Origin: Parabacteroides sp. | GTDB taxonomy: Bacteria > Bacteroidota > Bacteroidia > Bacteroidales > Tannerellaceae | DNA: 39,381 bases | Assembly (NCBI GenBank): GCA_019417325.1 | Contig: DXVO01000003.1 | Span: 1 to 39,381 of the forward strand | Direction of reading: 5' to 3' | Shown here: positions 39,328 through 39,381 of the stretch, piece after piece | How positions within the stretch are numbered: position 1 is the first letter of the stretch | Layout: every line of letters begins with the position of its first letter | Notes under the pieces: model-generated | The model's database searches: none | What the model was told of the DNA's origin: nothing | Seen by the model: only the letters and a program-made list of their open reading frames with translations | Position numbers and translations under genes: made by a program

Positions 39328-39381
39328 GCGGAAGTAGCTCAGTTGGTAGAGCATAACCTTGCCAAGGTTAGGGTCGCGGGT
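39328..39381 (+). tRNA. tRNA-Gly (anticodon GCC), second copy, cut by window end
   Basis: The first 54 bases are identical to the tRNA-Gly at 39127-39199, including loop TTGCCAA. The T arm and 3' acceptor lie outside the window. The start-to-start distance between the two copies is 201 bp. Confidence 0.93.

Noticed and set aside
39094..39354. An 86-codon minus-strand reading frame across the tRNA array
   Set aside because: It is antisense to two tRNA-Gly genes and a tRNA-Leu. Its peptide repeats and motifs (such as GLEPAQP and TRDPNLGKVMLYQLSYF) are the well-known artefacts of translating tRNA complements.

Overview
The window is a chromosomal segment from a member of the Bacteroidales, most likely a Parabacteroides-like gut species. 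The evidence is a SusC/SusD pair driven by an ECF sigma/FecR couple, a Bacteroidetes-type LptD, a uppS-bamA-ompH-ompH-murI order, weak Shine-Dalgarno sites, and promoters of the Bacteroidetes type (TTTG at -33, TAnnTTTG at -7). The genus is inferred from content only.

Region 1 (1-12.6 kb). After the 3' end of a tRNA-Val comes a polysaccharide utilisation locus (PUL). On the minus strand, read right to left, it holds fecR-like anti-sigma, susC-like TonB transporter, susD-like lipoprotein, a GH78 alpha-L-rhamnosidase and a DoxX membrane protein. The ECF sigma gene is divergent from fecR. It is followed on the plus strand by a Tat-exported Gfo/Idh/MocA oxidoreductase and an exported TIM-barrel isomerase/epimerase-like protein. 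Between fecR and susC, plus-strand signals predict a small antisense RNA of about 95 nt: a consensus promoter on the susC start codon, two 11-bp hairpins with the same UUGGCG loop, and a T-rich end. This resembles the DonS-type repressor RNAs of Bacteroides PULs and is the most interesting item in the window.

Region 2 (12.6-24.9 kb). tRNA-Arg(CCG), asnA, ung, lptD (minus), an HD-domain protein (minus), a NamZ-like exo-muramidase (GH171/DUF1343), a sensor kinase with a substrate-binding-protein-like sensor domain, two META-domain lipoproteins (minus), an M23 peptidase lipoprotein and a YccF protein. A three-copy 22-bp repeat array lies between the HD gene and namZ.

Region 3 (24.9-33.8 kb, minus strand). 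This envelope-biogenesis cluster reads ribD, a DUF6242-like lipoprotein, a DUF6089-like beta-barrel protein, uppS, bamA, two ompH/skp-type chaperones and murI.

Region 4 (33.8-39.4 kb, plus strand). prmC-recX-comF (overlapping), then pyrE, an SRPBCC protein, argH and a Rieske-like lipoprotein. A tRNA-Gly/tRNA-Leu/tRNA-Gly array ends the window and its last gene is cut. A second three-copy 22-bp array with a different motif lies between ribD and prmC.

All functional names rest on recognition of family motifs by eye. No database search was run. Intergenic stretches longer than about 130 bp are described under their promoter, terminator or repeat entries.
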